64,000 bases of DNA from Methanospirillum hungatei JF-1 (GCF_000013445.1 NC_007796.1:966936-1030935); one strand, 5' to 3'; positions 50,513 to 60,778 are shown, counted from the first letter of the stretch. A program made the numbers and translations. Notes: generated by a model from the sequence alone, not told the origin.

Positions 50513-51355
50513 ATGTTTCTGAAGACACCTCTCCATCTCTTCATACTCCTGTCTTTAGTTTTTTTCTTTTTACCCGCAAGCCATGCAGCGAATACCAGTA
50601 CTGACCCTGCACCTGGAATAGATCTGATACAGAACGGTTCTTTTAAGGAAGGACTGGCCATCCTGGAGGAGTATGTCAAATCCAATTCTACAAATCCGGA
50701 GGCTTGGAATTCAATAGGATATGCTCTGAATAATCTGGGCCGGTTTCGTGATGCAATACCTCCCCTTGAGAATGCCACCAGATTAGAACCCAATCATACG
50801 ATTGCCTGGACAAACATGGGATGGGCATATAATGAACTTGGAGATTATGAAAAAGCGCTGGAGGCTTTGGAGACTGCAACGAGAACCGGCCCGGACAATA
50901 AATATGCATGGAGTACAAAAGGATATTCACTTATCAGGACTGGTGCACTTACAGAAGCTATTTCTGTTCTGAATAAAGCCCTTGAACTGGATGCTAATTT
51001 TTCAGATGCATGGAATAACCTGGGATGGGCTTATGCAGAAGATAAGAGATATGATGAAGCAGTAGAGGCACTTTCCAAAGCGACCAGTCTTGATCCTGAA
51101 AATGGATATGCATGGAATAATTTTGGAAGGATCCTCTATCTGACAGGGCGAACAGAAGAAGCACGGGATGCCTTATATAATGCAACACAGACTAAACCTG
51201 AATTTGACCAGGGATGGTATAATCTTGGAAATGTGCTCTATGCAATGAAATCATATAATGAATCCATTGAAGCATACCGAAAGGCAGTTCAGCTGAATCC
51301 TGATAACCAGATAGCACGTGAAAATCTGGAGATTCTAGAAAAATTATTCATATAA
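50513..51355 (+). CDS. Secreted TPR protein
   Basis: The 280-residue protein has a signal peptide (residues 8-26) and seven TPR units from residue 45, of the form NPEAWNSIGYALNNLGRFRDAIPPLENATRLEPNH, with a Trp-Asn/Ser-Asn-Gly-Trp-like phase typical for the genus. It lacks the C-terminal helix of its relatives. It should bind other surface proteins. Confidence 0.8.
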   Translation: MFLKTPLHLFILLSLVFFFLPASHAANTSTDPAPGIDLIQNGSFKEGLAILEEYVKSNSTNPEAWNSIGYALNNLGRFRDAIPPLENATRLEPNHTIAWTNMGWAYNELGDYEKALEALETATRTGPDNKYAWSTKGYSLIRTGALTEAISVLNKALELDANFSDAWNNLGWAYAEDKRYDEAVEALSKATSLDPENGYAWNNFGRILYLTGRTEEARDALYNATQTKPEFDQGWYNLGNVLYAMKSYNESIEAYRKAVQLNPDNQIARENLEILEKLFI

Positions 51356-51358
51356 TTT

Positions 51359-51904
51359 TTAAAGCTGAACTGATAGCGGACTATTTTGTACTTTGCTCAT
51401 ACAGGTCTGACAGAGCATTGATTTCTTATTGTCAAGATCATCAAGGGTGAGCGGGTTTGCCATGATACATGAAGTATTGGTGCAGTGATCAAGATGTAAG
51501 AGATGACCAATCTCATGGGCTCCTTCTCGTGATAACCGGTCAATAAGCATCATCTCATCAGATGGAAGACCCCAGTATTCATTTCTTAGTCTGGCAGATG
51601 AGATTACAGCAGTCCCTGTTGCTGGACGGGAGAGACCAAATACATATCTGGTGCCCGGTCTGAAGATATCATCTCCGGTTACCAGTAAAATAAATCTCTT
51701 TTCTTCATTCCGGCGGGAAAAAACATCAAGACAGGTTAATATTGCACTTGCATCAAACTGGTTTCTGCTCCTGTCAAACCCGTTATAAAGAACCGGGCTT
51801 TCACACACTTCAGCCGGAATATCCATGATTTGAGAGATGATCCGGGCAACCGGTATTTCAAGACCGGCCGGAGCGTCCCGATCCCAAAAAATAAGGATAT
51901 TCAT
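51359..51904 (-). CDS. amzA: Archaemetzincin
   Basis: The 181-residue protein starts at ATG 51904 (MNILIFWDRDAP). The zinc motif is GAHEIGHLLHLDHCTNTSCIMANPL, the HExxHxxxHC arrangement extended by the archaemetzincin CxxC ligand set, and a later MLCQTC gives the second zinc. It is a minigluzincin-like protease of unknown substrate. It ends 4 bp before the convergent TPR gene end. Confidence 0.92.
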   Translation of the reverse strand: MNILIFWDRDAPAGLEIPVARIISQIMDIPAEVCESPVLYNGFDRSRNQFDASAILTCLDVFSRRNEEKRFILLVTGDDIFRPGTRYVFGLSRPATGTAVISSARLRNEYWGLPSDEMMLIDRLSREGAHEIGHLLHLDHCTNTSCIMANPLTLDDLDNKKSMLCQTCMSKVQNSPLSVQL

Positions 51905-51921
51905 CTCCAATAAACTGGGTA

Positions 51922-52320
51922 ATGAGCGGGTATAAATATATTGAGACGGCGATTGCCAGGTTCATCGCCGGACGGTACCGCTCAGTAATTGAAGTTGGAG
52001 CCGGAACAAACCTCCATACTGCAAACCTGTTATTCAGAACCGGGATATTGATCAGATGTGTGGATATCATCGATCCGCCCCTCAATTCATGGATCCCGTA
52101 CGTGAAAGATGATGTGTCAGATCCCGAACCAGGGCTCTATCAGGGTTGTGATTGTATCTATGCAATACGACCGGTGGAAGAGATGATTCCTCCACTTATA
52201 AGACTTGCACACTCTGTTCATGCAGATCTTGTCGTCTACCATCTGGGGTTTGAAGGAGCAGCCCGGCCGGCTCCCCTTCCCGGATGTGAAGTCCCTCTCC
52301 ATATATATGTTAAAAACTGA
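51922..52320 (+). CDS. UPF0146 family protein
   Basis: The 132-residue protein carries VIEVGAGTNLHTANLLFRTG, a Rossmann-like motif of methyltransferase kind (residues 22-42), then VDIIDPPLNSWIPYVKDDVSDPE and CDCIYAIRPVEEM. UPF0146 proteins are predicted small SAM-fold proteins in archaea. It is divergent from archaemetzincin and its end overlaps rfcL by 11 bp. Confidence 0.85.
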   Translation: MSGYKYIETAIARFIAGRYRSVIEVGAGTNLHTANLLFRTGILIRCVDIIDPPLNSWIPYVKDDVSDPEPGLYQGCDCIYAIRPVEEMIPPLIRLAHSVHADLVVYHLGFEGAARPAPLPGCEVPLHIYVKN

Positions 52321-53761
52321 AAAGGGTTGACTGAGACGATTTCTTATCCTTTTCCACCGGTTCAGTGGACGGTTGTTCAGGGGGATTTCCCGGTTCCTGA
52401 CTGGAGAATGAATCAATCGAAGGGGTCTCCTCTACTATGGGTTCTTTCTCCTTCTTCGATCCCCTGGCTTTCTTGCCCTTTGCATCCTCCTCTTTCTTCT
52501 TCTTTTTCAGTTCCTTTTCAATCTGCTTCTTCTCATCTTCGATCTTCTTTATTATTGATTTTGATGTGGCGGGATCATGTATCAGGATGTCAAGCTTATC
52601 CACATCCAGATCATAGCTCTTCGCAAACTGCTCAGGGAATTGTTTTGCAAGCAGAGAGATCGGACAGAGATATAAGTTCCGGACTGTAGAGGCTGACATA
52701 TGCATTGATGTTCCCATATCGGATAACAACTGTTCCCGTATTGTCTTCTGCTTTTTCGCAACAGACATCTGTCTCCATCGTGACGGAGGCATGATCTTGG
52801 CATATCCTGATGGCCGACCCTTCATTACATCATGTACCCCGTAGAGCATGACTGAGGTTGCATACCGCCATAATGTGTAATATTGGGTGAGAAATGTATA
52901 TCCCAGGTACATATCTGCCCTGGATAATGCAGCATAGGCTTGTGCTGTCTTTTTTCTGTCAGGGAGCACACCAAGATTTCCTTCAATCCATTGAAGGATA
53001 GTATCCGGTGTTTCATCCACAGACATTGACATATCAAGAAGTGAAGGAACCTGACGGTAGCCTAACGTTGCAGCAACAAGATCAAAAATACTGGCACGAC
53101 TGTCTTTTGCAGATATAGATACATCATCTTCACCCACGGTATCTTTCCCAATGGCAGACGCATAGAGCATGGTCACTGCAGATCTGATGTCACCACCAGA
53201 CTGCTCGGCAATGTCAGTTAATGCCTGGGCAGAGCAGGTCAGCTGTTCGCGTGAACAGATCTCACGAAGTCTTGGAACCAGTGATTTTGCTGGTAGTGCT
53301 TTAAATTGAACTTTTGTACACAGGTTCCGGATAGTACCATCAAGCCCATAGAGATCATTGGCTATAAGAATCAGCGGCTGACGTGCCTGCCGTATTACTT
53401 CCGCGATTGCACGTGCTCCTCCGCGATCCGCATTTCCCTGAAGATTGTCTGCTTCATCAAGAATGATGAGTTTTCTCGCGGCACCGGTGAGTGAGCCGGT
53501 ACTTGCGCTTCCACCTGCAACCTTTTCAATGACTGCTTTGGTTCGTTGATCGCTTGCATTGAGTTCCACAACTTCCCAGTTCATGTCATGTGCAAGTGCC
53601 CATGCACTGGAAGTTTTTCCTATACCGGGCTTACCATAGAGTATGAGAGGAGGGGATTCCACAGTCCACCGGGTCGCCCATTCACTCATCTGGTGCAATG
53701 CCTCCCGGTTGCCCACCATCTCATTCAGATGCCGGGGACGATACTTCTCAGCCCAGTCCAT
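52310..53761 (-). CDS. rfcL: Replication factor C large subunit
   Basis: The 483-residue protein has MDWAEKYRPRHLNEMVGN at the start, Walker A YGKPGIGKTSSAW, Walker B LIILDEADNLQG and a helical collar domain. A long Lys/Glu-rich tail leads to QSTLFSF, a PIP-box that binds PCNA. It is the archaeal clamp loader large subunit. Length and order are usual. Confidence 0.96.
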   Translation of the reverse strand: MDWAEKYRPRHLNEMVGNREALHQMSEWATRWTVESPPLILYGKPGIGKTSSAWALAHDMNWEVVELNASDQRTKAVIEKVAGGSASTGSLTGAARKLIILDEADNLQGNADRGGARAIAEVIRQARQPLILIANDLYGLDGTIRNLCTKVQFKALPAKSLVPRLREICSREQLTCSAQALTDIAEQSGGDIRSAVTMLYASAIGKDTVGEDDVSISAKDSRASIFDLVAATLGYRQVPSLLDMSMSVDETPDTILQWIEGNLGVLPDRKKTAQAYAALSRADMYLGYTFLTQYYTLWRYATSVMLYGVHDVMKGRPSGYAKIMPPSRWRQMSVAKKQKTIREQLLSDMGTSMHMSASTVRNLYLCPISLLAKQFPEQFAKSYDLDVDKLDILIHDPATSKSIIKKIEDEKKQIEKELKKKKKEEDAKGKKARGSKKEKEPIVEETPSIDSFSSQEPGNPPEQPSTEPVEKDKKSSQSTLFSF

Positions 53762-53900
53762 CCCGATTATATGTGCCGCCTATGAAGATAAACCACATGA
53801 ACTTAACTGACAGGCATGGAGTTTGGCCTTTGGTAAATTCTGAACCAAATAAGACATTTTATGAGTGATGAAACAGAAAAAAAGAGTGAGAATTAGGGCC

Positions 53901-54902
53901 ATGGGAGAATACACCTGCTCCACCGAACAGATAGCACAGGCTGTCAGAACATATGACGGAGTGAGACGGAAAAGTGAAATTGGTGCAATGGTTCGGGATC
54001 TTCAGATTGATTCTCAGGCTGTTGTCGCATCATTTGGGGAAGATGCTGCAGTAATTAAAAACGGATCTGATGCGTTGCTCCTGGCAGCAGATGGGATCTG
54101 GAGTAAACTTATGGATGCTGATCCCTACTGGGCAGGGTATTGTGCAGTCCTTGTAAATATTCATGACATTGCTGCCATGGGAGGAAAACCACTCGCCATG
54201 GTAGATGTGTTCTCAATTTCAAATGATACCATAAAAAAGCAGGTCATAGCGGGTATGCATGATGCGTCCAGACAATTTGGTGTGCCGATCGTCGGCGGGC
54301 ACCTGCATCCGGACACTCCATACAGCGTAATTGATGTTGCAATCCTCGGTATTGCCCCACTGGATAATATTATCTACAGCAATACAGCATGCTCCGGAGA
54401 TAACGTTCTTATTGCAATAGATTTAAAAGGCAGGGTTCATCCGTCTTGTGTATTAAACTGGGACAGTGCAACCTTGCGAACCGCAGAGGAGGTTCGTAGT
54501 CAGATCAGGATAATGGAGGAGATTGGATCCCGAAAACTCGTTACAGCAGGGAAGGACATATCCAATCCGGGGATCATTGGAACACTGGGCATGTTACTTG
54601 AAGTATCTGGAAAGGGAGCAGATATTGATCTCACAGCAGTGCCACATCCTGACCTGGATGAGTATAAAATCACCTTTGATCACTGGCTCCGGATGTATCC
54701 AGGAATGGGTTTTGTACTAACCGCAAAGAGGGAACATGTTGGCACTATTGTCAGCCTGTTTCATCAGTGTGATATGACCGTTTGTAGTATTGGGACCGTG
54801 AATGATTCAGGGGAACTTCGTATTCACAATAATAACTCCTCTGCACTTGTCTTTGACTTTTCGAAAAACGGAGGGGTAATGCATCTTGGAACATATCCCT
54901 GA
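53901..54902 (+). CDS. Methanogenesis marker protein 2 (AIR synthase-like)
   Basis: The 333-residue protein starts at ATG 53901 (MGEYTCSTEQIAQAVRTY). ASFGEDAAVIKNGSDALLLAADGIWSKL and NIHDIAAMGGKPLAMVDVFSI are typical of the PurM/ThiL-like fold, and the order matches methanogenesis marker 2. Its role is unknown but it is found in methanogens and their relatives. It overlaps the next marker gene by 17 bp. Confidence 0.9.
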   Translation: MGEYTCSTEQIAQAVRTYDGVRRKSEIGAMVRDLQIDSQAVVASFGEDAAVIKNGSDALLLAADGIWSKLMDADPYWAGYCAVLVNIHDIAAMGGKPLAMVDVFSISNDTIKKQVIAGMHDASRQFGVPIVGGHLHPDTPYSVIDVAILGIAPLDNIIYSNTACSGDNVLIAIDLKGRVHPSCVLNWDSATLRTAEEVRSQIRIMEEIGSRKLVTAGKDISNPGIIGTLGMLLEVSGKGADIDLTAVPHPDLDEYKITFDHWLRMYPGMGFVLTAKREHVGTIVSLFHQCDMTVCSIGTVNDSGELRIHNNNSSALVFDFSKNGGVMHLGTYP

Positions 54903-55680
54903 AAAATCATCAGTCATTGGCATTGGTATCAGAAGTGATCCCGAACGGGTATTTTTTGGTATCTCATCCTATTCAGGCAGGTCAACGATCAGGTGTTACC
55001 TGCATACGGATCTTCATACATCTGTACCACCCCGGTTTCATTCAATTATTTCCGAACATCCAGAGCTGGATCTGATATCAGATCTTTTTTCCGGGACACT
55101 TGATGCAGCGATTCGGGGGACATTATCCTCACATCATACACTGCAGCTATTAAAAGAGACAGCCGGAGTATCCACACTTGAACGAGTAGTCCTTTTGGAG
55201 ACTGCAGACGGCTCTCATTTCTTCCTTGGTCCGGTAGGGATAGATGAAGGATGGACCATTTCTGACAAAGTATCGCTTATTGAAAAAGTAAAACCACTCT
55301 GTCAGAAGTTCGGGCTTTCGGAAAAGGTGACCATTCTGTCAGGTGGTCGTCTGGATGATGTCGGTCGTCATCCTGCCGTTGACAGAAGTCTTGCTGATGC
55401 AGAACTGGTTGCCCGTCTGTCCGGAGGGGTTCACAGAGGCATACTCATCGAAGAGGCAGTAAAGGACTCAGGATTCATTGTAGCTCCTGATGGAGTATCG
55501 GGTAATTTAATCTTCAGAACACTGTTATTTCTTGGGAGAGGACGTTCTTATGGGGCACCAGTCCTGAATATCCCGAAAATCTTTGTAGATACTTCGCGCG
55601 TTAACCCGAACTATCTTCACGCGCTAAATCTCGCAGATAATCTCATTGAGTTATCTTTCCTGAAAAAATCTTCAATTTGA
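54886..55680 (+). CDS. mtxX: Methanogenesis marker protein 4 (MtxX-like)
   Basis: The 264-residue protein starts at TTG 54886, nine bases after GGAGGGG. VIGIGIRSDPERVFFGI at the start, ISDLFSGTLDAAIRGTLSSHHTLQLL, FLGPVGIDEGWT and ILSGGRLDDVGRHPAVDRSL match marker 4 (MtxX), related to the phosphate acetyl/butyryltransferase fold. It is coupled to marker 2, so the two may serve one methanogenesis-related process. Confidence 0.85.
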   Translation: MEHIPEKSSVIGIGIRSDPERVFFGISSYSGRSTIRCYLHTDLHTSVPPRFHSIISEHPELDLISDLFSGTLDAAIRGTLSSHHTLQLLKETAGVSTLERVVLLETADGSHFFLGPVGIDEGWTISDKVSLIEKVKPLCQKFGLSEKVTILSGGRLDDVGRHPAVDRSLADAELVARLSGGVHRGILIEEAVKDSGFIVAPDGVSGNLIFRTLLFLGRGRSYGAPVLNIPKIFVDTSRVNPNYLHALNLADNLIELSFLKKSSI

Positions 55681-55802
55681 ACCGGAATTTTATTTCTTTA
55701 CAATAATGCATCCGATTGGTCAACTCTGAAACCTAATCTCATGAAATATTAAAATCTACTCTTATCAGGTCAGAATATCGAAAATCTCGAGATAATCTCG
55801 AA

Positions 55803-55812
55803 ATATTTAAAT
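55803..55812 (+). promoter_or_regulatory. TATA box of the histone gene
   Basis: TATTTAAATA lies 36-45 bp before the histone ATG, and GAGG at 55841 is the ribosome binding site. The upstream stretch has CTCGAGAT/AATCTCG-like short repeats (55789-55801). Confidence 0.55.
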
Positions 55813-55847
55813 AGATATCAATATACTTTGTTTTGAGGTAGAGGACT

Positions 55848-56054
55848 ATGGCAGACTTACCTATTGCAGCAGTTGTAAGAATTGCAAAGAAGAATGGGGC
55901 TGAGCGTGTGGGAAGCGATGCAGCAGCAGCTCTTGTAGCAAAAGCTGAAGACTACATTGCAAACCTGACAAGGGAAGCAAACCGCCTTGCCCAGCATGCA
56001 GGTAGAAAAACAATTAAGGAAGAAGACGTCAAGATGGCCGCAGAGAATGCCTAA
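55848..56054 (+). CDS. Archaeal histone (HMf type)
   Basis: The 68-residue protein is a single histone fold: MADLPIAAVVRIAKKNGAERV, SDAAAALVAKAEDYIANLT and HAGRKTIKEEDVKMAAENA. All key residues for the dimer and for DNA binding are present. It wraps DNA in archaeal chromatin. It has its own strong promoter. Confidence 0.97.
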   Translation: MADLPIAAVVRIAKKNGAERVGSDAAAALVAKAEDYIANLTREANRLAQHAGRKTIKEEDVKMAAENA

Positions 56055-56144
56055 AAGCATTCTCCACCTTTGACTTATTCCGGAAAAGAATCTCCTTACC
56101 TCAAAAAAATTATATGTGTGCTCGGATGGGGTTGATTTCTTTCG

Positions 56145-56726
56145 TTACAGCACACCTTTTGTACTTGGAACCTGTCCGTCATCGTAGACAATTTTTGTTG
56201 CTGAGTGCAGTGCAACTCCAAATGCCTTAAAGAGTGCCTCGCATTTGTGATGATCCGAAAATCCGGATACATTCATATGAGCCGTCACTTTCGCGTTCTG
56301 AATAAAACTTTCAAAAAAATGTCGAACCAGCCAGGACTCGATAACTCCTTCTACCGGTCCGCTGAATGAACCCTCAAAGACAAGATACGGGCGACCCCCG
56401 ACATCAAGTGCTACCTCTGCCTTTGACTCATCCATAGGAACGATGACACTTGCGAATCGCTGAATACCTCTTCCCTCACCAAGAGCGTGTGTGAAGACCT
56501 GCCCCAGAACGATACCAATGTCTTCAATGGTGTGATGAGGACCCTTCTCAAGATCTCCGATAGCCTGAATATCCAGATCAAATCTGCTATGTCTCGTGAA
56601 TGAATCAAGCATATGATCAAAAAATGGAATTCCGGTATGAATTGTCCCCTTGCCAGAGCCGTCAAGTGAAAAACGAACCGTGATATCTGTTTCTTTAGTC
56701 TTTCTCTTTATTTCTGCAGTTCTCAT
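56145..56726 (-). CDS. hisB: Imidazoleglycerol-phosphate dehydratase
   Basis: The 193-residue protein has GIPFFDHMLDSFTRHSRFDL, GPHHTIEDIGIVLGQ and FSDHHKCEALFKAFGVAL with paired metal-binding HHxxE sites. It catalyses the sixth step of histidine formation. It starts 4 bp inside the hisA end and is the last gene of the metK-hisG-hisA-hisB unit. Confidence 0.96.
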   Translation of the reverse strand: MRTAEIKRKTKETDITVRFSLDGSGKGTIHTGIPFFDHMLDSFTRHSRFDLDIQAIGDLEKGPHHTIEDIGIVLGQVFTHALGEGRGIQRFASVIVPMDESKAEVALDVGGRPYLVFEGSFSGPVEGVIESWLVRHFFESFIQNAKVTAHMNVSGFSDHHKCEALFKAFGVALHSATKIVYDDGQVPSTKGVL

Positions 56727-57433
56727 CCTGCTGCCTCCAACGCCTCTTGAAGTGTTATCTTTCCAGAATAAAGAGCAGACCCAAGGACCACACCTGCAGC
56801 ATCGGCTTCTTTCAGAATTTTTATGTCCGATGGTGAGGTAATACCACCTGCCACAACAACAGGAACACTCACGGTGCTTAAGAGATCCCGAATCGGTTTT
56901 GGATCTATTCCATTACACAGGCCCTCGACACTAACATTGGTATACAGTAATGAACCAGCTCCCTTCCTGATAAACAGGTCAGCCCACTCAAGAAAGTCAC
57001 CTGCCGGACGTTCCCATCCATGTGTCACCATCTCTCCTGCCCTGGCATCGACCCCTGCCATTATCCGATCACTTCCATATTCTTCAGAAAGAATGGTAAG
57101 ACATTCCGGATCATCAGCAGCAAATGTGGAGATAATGATACGATCAACCCCGCAGTCAAGCCAGGAACGGGCATCATCAAGGGATCGAATCCCTCCGCCG
57201 AGTTGGGTTTTAACGCCAGTCCGGATAATGACGTCGGTTATCTTTTCAGCATTCAGTTTCGAAGATCCGAACGCCCCATCAAGATTTACGATATGAAGGG
57301 CTTCTGCTCCCTGGTTTATCCATGATTCTGCGCATAAAAGGGGATCGCCATAGCTGGTAGCGGTCTCCCGTTTCCCCTGAACGAGCTGAACACACCGGCC
57401 ACCCAGGATATCAACTGCCGGAAAGACAATCAT
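56723..57433 (-). CDS. hisA: ProFAR isomerase (HisA)
   Basis: The 236-residue TIM barrel has VFPAVDILGGRCVQLVQG with the catalytic Asp, LGGGIRSLDDARSWLDCGVDRIII, MAGVDARAGEMVTHGW with the second Asp and GGITSPSDIKIL. It opens the ring of ProFAR in histidine synthesis. It lies 4 bp after hisG. Confidence 0.96.
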   Translation of the reverse strand: MIVFPAVDILGGRCVQLVQGKRETATSYGDPLLCAESWINQGAEALHIVNLDGAFGSSKLNAEKITDVIIRTGVKTQLGGGIRSLDDARSWLDCGVDRIIISTFAADDPECLTILSEEYGSDRIMAGVDARAGEMVTHGWERPAGDFLEWADLFIRKGAGSLLYTNVSVEGLCNGIDPKPIRDLLSTVSVPVVVAGGITSPSDIKILKEADAAGVVLGSALYSGKITLQEALEAAG

Positions 57434-57437
57434 TTTT

Positions 57438-58340
57438 TCACCTGATTAAGCGCTCAATATTCATTACCAGTATATCCCGTGCACCTGCCTGTTTCAGGCG
57501 GTTTATAAGCTGGTAGACCTTCTCCTCGTCAACCACCGCATGAACAGCAACCATATCGGCAGAAGACGCCACATCCATTATGGTGGGTCCACCCATTCCA
57601 GGAATAATGGTTCTTATATCATCAAGGGAACTGCGTATTACATTCATCATCAGATAACATTTCCCCCGGGCATTCAATACACTCTCGAGTGCCAGATGAA
57701 TCTCATCAATCTTTTCTTTTTTATCAATACATGACCGGGGATTTGCGATAAGATAAGTACTTGTTTCAAGAACAGTATCAATAATCTTTAAGTGATTCTG
57801 ACGAAGAGTTGATCCAGAACTTGAAATATCAACAATGGCATCAGATATGCCAAGAGACGGAGTTGCTTCACAAGCTCCCCCGACCGGAACAATAATCGGT
57901 ATGATACCAGCTTTTTTAAAATATTTCCTGGTAATTGCAGGAAATTCTGTTGATACCCGCTTCCCATTCAGATCTTTGGGGGAATTCAGATTTGAATTTT
58001 CCGGGACTGCAAGAACAACAGAAGCTGATCCAAATCCCAAATTGAGAAGCTCCGTCACTGCGGAACCTCGTTCCACAACCATATCATGACCGGTAATCCC
58101 AAGATCTGCAACACCAGAAGCGACATATTCCGGGATATCTATCGGACGGGCATAGAGGATTTCCACGTGTTGATCACGGGTCCGGGCGATCAGGGTCCGA
58201 TCACCATTATCAATAATCCCAAGACCGGATTTTTCAATTAATTCCCTGATTGGAACAGATATCCGCCCTTTGTTCGGGATCGCAATACGGACATGAAAAA
58301 CAGGAGTCCGATCAGAGATCGGAGAAGAATTTTTGGTCAT
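57438..58340 (-). CDS. hisG: ATP phosphoribosyltransferase (long form)
   Basis: The 300-residue protein has IAIPNKGRISVPIRELIEKSG, DIPEYVASGVADLGITGHDMV, IVDISSSGSTLRQNHLKII and a C-terminal regulatory PII-like domain (GPTIMDVASSADMVAVHAVV). It catalyses the first step of histidine synthesis and the long form is inhibited by histidine. About 17 residues precede the usual start. Its ATG overlaps the metK stop (TAATG). Confidence 0.95.
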   Translation of the reverse strand: MTKNSSPISDRTPVFHVRIAIPNKGRISVPIRELIEKSGLGIIDNGDRTLIARTRDQHVEILYARPIDIPEYVASGVADLGITGHDMVVERGSAVTELLNLGFGSASVVLAVPENSNLNSPKDLNGKRVSTEFPAITRKYFKKAGIIPIIVPVGGACEATPSLGISDAIVDISSSGSTLRQNHLKIIDTVLETSTYLIANPRSCIDKKEKIDEIHLALESVLNARGKCYLMMNVIRSSLDDIRTIIPGMGGPTIMDVASSADMVAVHAVVDEEKVYQLINRLKQAGARDILVMNIERLIR

Positions 58341-59542
58341 TAAAATGTCTTTAATTCTCCTCTGATTACCCGTTCTGTAACAGAGGTGATGTTTTCAAGA
58401 CCGGAGTCAATGATCTCATAAACATCTCTTTCAATATCTTTTACGGTAAATGACGGCTTTGGAATTATCTGTGCACTTGCTACCAGCGGCTGGTCAATAG
58501 GTGAACCAATCTGTGAGAGAAGCCGGACCTGAATCTCTGCAATACCATCGACTTTCTCTACACAGGTGTGTGCCAGTTCATTCGAAAGGAGATTATAGAT
58601 CTTACCGATATGGTTAATCGGGTTTTTCCCACTGGTTGCTTCCATGCTCATCGGGCGGTGCGGAGTGATAAGACCATTGGCACGGTTTCCTCTTCCCACA
58701 GAACCATCATCACCCATTTCTGCAGATGTTCCGGTTACCGTCAGAAACAGACTGCACTCGATATCGCAATCTGCAGTATTAACAGAAACTTCTACTTTTT
58801 TATCAGTACAGGTTTTTGCTACTTTCAGTGCTTCCTCTGCTAATTTCTCACGGTAGTTTACATAATCAGAGAGGGATGAGACATAGCGGTCAACCATCGC
58901 ACAACAAATAGTGAGTTTAATGGTGTTACCCTGGCGAAGCCCCATGATTTTAATATCAGTTCCATAAACCGGGTATTTGGGACGGAGCGTGGTATCGATA
59001 TATGAAGAGATCTCACGGATACATTTTTCTATGTCAGAGAATGGAGCATAAGAAACTCCAAATGATGTATCGTTTGCGCGTGGAATTTGTCCTGCTTCAG
59101 GTTTAAAGACATCCCGAAGATCCGTTGACCCGGTACCAAGACGACAGTCCATGATTAAATGCTGGTCAAGATTGAGTTCAGGCAGGATTGTCCGGAGGTA
59201 GTCTTTGGCCGCTTTTAATGCAACGGTATCTGCGGCAATCTTTTCACCATTGAATTCCTTAGTGGCACGACCATCAAGAAGAACAAATATAGGCTTGATG
59301 ATCTTTCCACCGCCAAATTTCGGCATTGATTCTCCTGCAACTATCTCACCCTGATCGGTATTGTGATGAAGAACTCCGCCAAACTGGTCTATATAGGTAT
59401 TACACAATGCACGGCTGACTGCCTCTGCTATTCCATCTGCAATACTATCAGGATGACCAAGACATTTCCTCTCGACCAGTTCAATCTGTTGATCCTGAAC
59501 CGGGATCTGGTTCAGCATTTCAATTGTGATATTTCTGCTCAT
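58340..59542 (-). CDS. mat: Archaeal S-adenosylmethionine synthetase
   Basis: The 400-residue protein starts at ATG 59542 ([10 protein letters not shown]). [23 protein letters not shown], the GGG KIIKP region and the C-terminal [26 protein letters not shown] motif mark the archaeal type, which is far from bacterial MetK. It makes AdoMet, used by many methyltransferases. It precedes and overlaps hisG. Confidence 0.96.
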   Translation of the reverse strand: MSRNITIEMLNQIPVQDQQIELVERKCLGHPDSIADGIAEAVSRALCNTYIDQFGGVLHHNTDQGEIVAGESMPKFGGGKIIKPIFVLLDGRATKEFNGEKIAADTVALKAAKDYLRTILPELNLDQHLIMDCRLGTGSTDLRDVFKPEAGQIPRANDTSFGVSYAPFSDIEKCIREISSYIDTTLRPKYPVYGTDIKIMGLRQGNTIKLTICCAMVDRYVSSLSDYVNYREKLAEEALKVAKTCTDKKVEVSVNTADCDIECSLFLTVTGTSAEMGDDGSVGRGNRANGLITPHRPMSMEATSGKNPINHIGKIYNLLSNELAHTCVEKVDGIAEIQVRLLSQIGSPIDQPLVASAQIIPKPSFTVKDIERDVYEIIDSGLENITSVTERVIRGELKTF

Positions 59543-59676
59543 CAAAGACCTCTGTACGATTTAAATCAGAAAGATATACCAAGGACAGGTACAGAATACT
59601 GTACAAATTCGGTGAGATTGGAATAAGAGATTACCGATAAATTTCTCCATGACCTTCATCAACTGAACAAAAATCA

Positions 59677-60768
59677 ATGGTCCAGAATATGAAAAATACA
59701 CAAGACAACACGGATAATACCTGTAAAGCGTTATGGGAATTTCCACCTGTTCCCCCGGATAATTTTTTCTCCATTATAAATTCCAATAACGATGGCGCAA
59801 GACTTCTCTGCCTGATTGGTGCATCGGTCAGATTAGGAATATTTGATACCCTGGAAGACTGGAAAAATGAACATGATTTAGAAGATATAATTCAATATCC
59901 ACATCCGGTTACTGATTTCGTTCAGAGTTTAATAAAAACCGGTCTTGTTGAATATAAGGATGGAAAGATACGAAACACGCCGGTTGCTTCAACATATCTC
60001 ACCAGTCATTCTCCGTATTTTCAGGGAGCATATCTGGAAAAGTCTATTCAGCATCTACAAGACCTCTGGATACCTCTTTCTGATATTCTGACATCCGGCC
60101 CGAAAATATTTGTTGAAGAAAAGTTCTTTGCTGATATATCATTGCCATCGATGGCGCAGAATGCGTTGTGTGGACGACTTCAGGAAGTAGTGAATGGAGT
60201 AACATCTCTCTCCTCATTTATGAATATGAAAAAAATGATAGACCTTGGTGGGGGACATGGTCTGTACGCAATCGCACTTGCATGTAAAAATCCCAACCTC
60301 AGCGCAATAATATTTGATTTACCCGGAGTTGTTCCACTGGCAACCGGATATATTGAAAAATACCATCTTGAAGGAAGGGTCAAGGTAATGGGAGGGAATT
60401 TTTTCTCTGATCCAATTGGCCGGGATTATGATCTTATCCTTTCATCATCTAACCCCAGTGGGAAAAGTCCTGACATGGTAGGGAAAATCTCCGATGCTTT
60501 GAAAAAAGGAGGATTTTTTGTGAGTATTCAGCCAGGTGATGAGAATGCGCCCTATGATTCACTTCATGAACTTGAATTTTTCCTCTGGACATTTGACACC
60601 GCAACTTTGCCAAAGAAAACATGGAGTAAGAATAAAAAATTCCTGACAGAGGAATACCGATCTGCGTTAAAAGATAATGGACTTACCATCAGATCAGTTA
60701 CTAGGGTTTCTGATCCCTATATTCAGGATTATGGAGTAACCATGATGATTGCACAAAAAATGGGGTGA
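59677..60768 (+). CDS. SAM-dependent methyltransferase, O-methyltransferase-2 type
   Basis: The 363-residue protein has an N-terminal winged-helix domain (LGIFDTLEDWKNEHDLEDI, LIKTGLVEYKDGKIRNTPVASTYL) and a C-terminal Rossmann domain with MIDLGGGHGLYAIALAC and IIFDLPGVVPLA. This build is shared by plant-type O-methyltransferases and similar enzymes of anaerobes. Start may be ATG 59689 (MKNTQDN). The substrate is unknown; a conserved catalytic histidine is not obvious. Confidence 0.8.
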   Translation: MVQNMKNTQDNTDNTCKALWEFPPVPPDNFFSIINSNNDGARLLCLIGASVRLGIFDTLEDWKNEHDLEDIIQYPHPVTDFVQSLIKTGLVEYKDGKIRNTPVASTYLTSHSPYFQGAYLEKSIQHLQDLWIPLSDILTSGPKIFVEEKFFADISLPSMAQNALCGRLQEVVNGVTSLSSFMNMKKMIDLGGGHGLYAIALACKNPNLSAIIFDLPGVVPLATGYIEKYHLEGRVKVMGGNFFSDPIGRDYDLILSSSNPSGKSPDMVGKISDALKKGGFFVSIQPGDENAPYDSLHELEFFLWTFDTATLPKKTWSKNKKFLTEEYRSALKDNGLTIRSVTRVSDPYIQDYGVTMMIAQKMG

Positions 60769-60778
60769 GATGAGGTAA

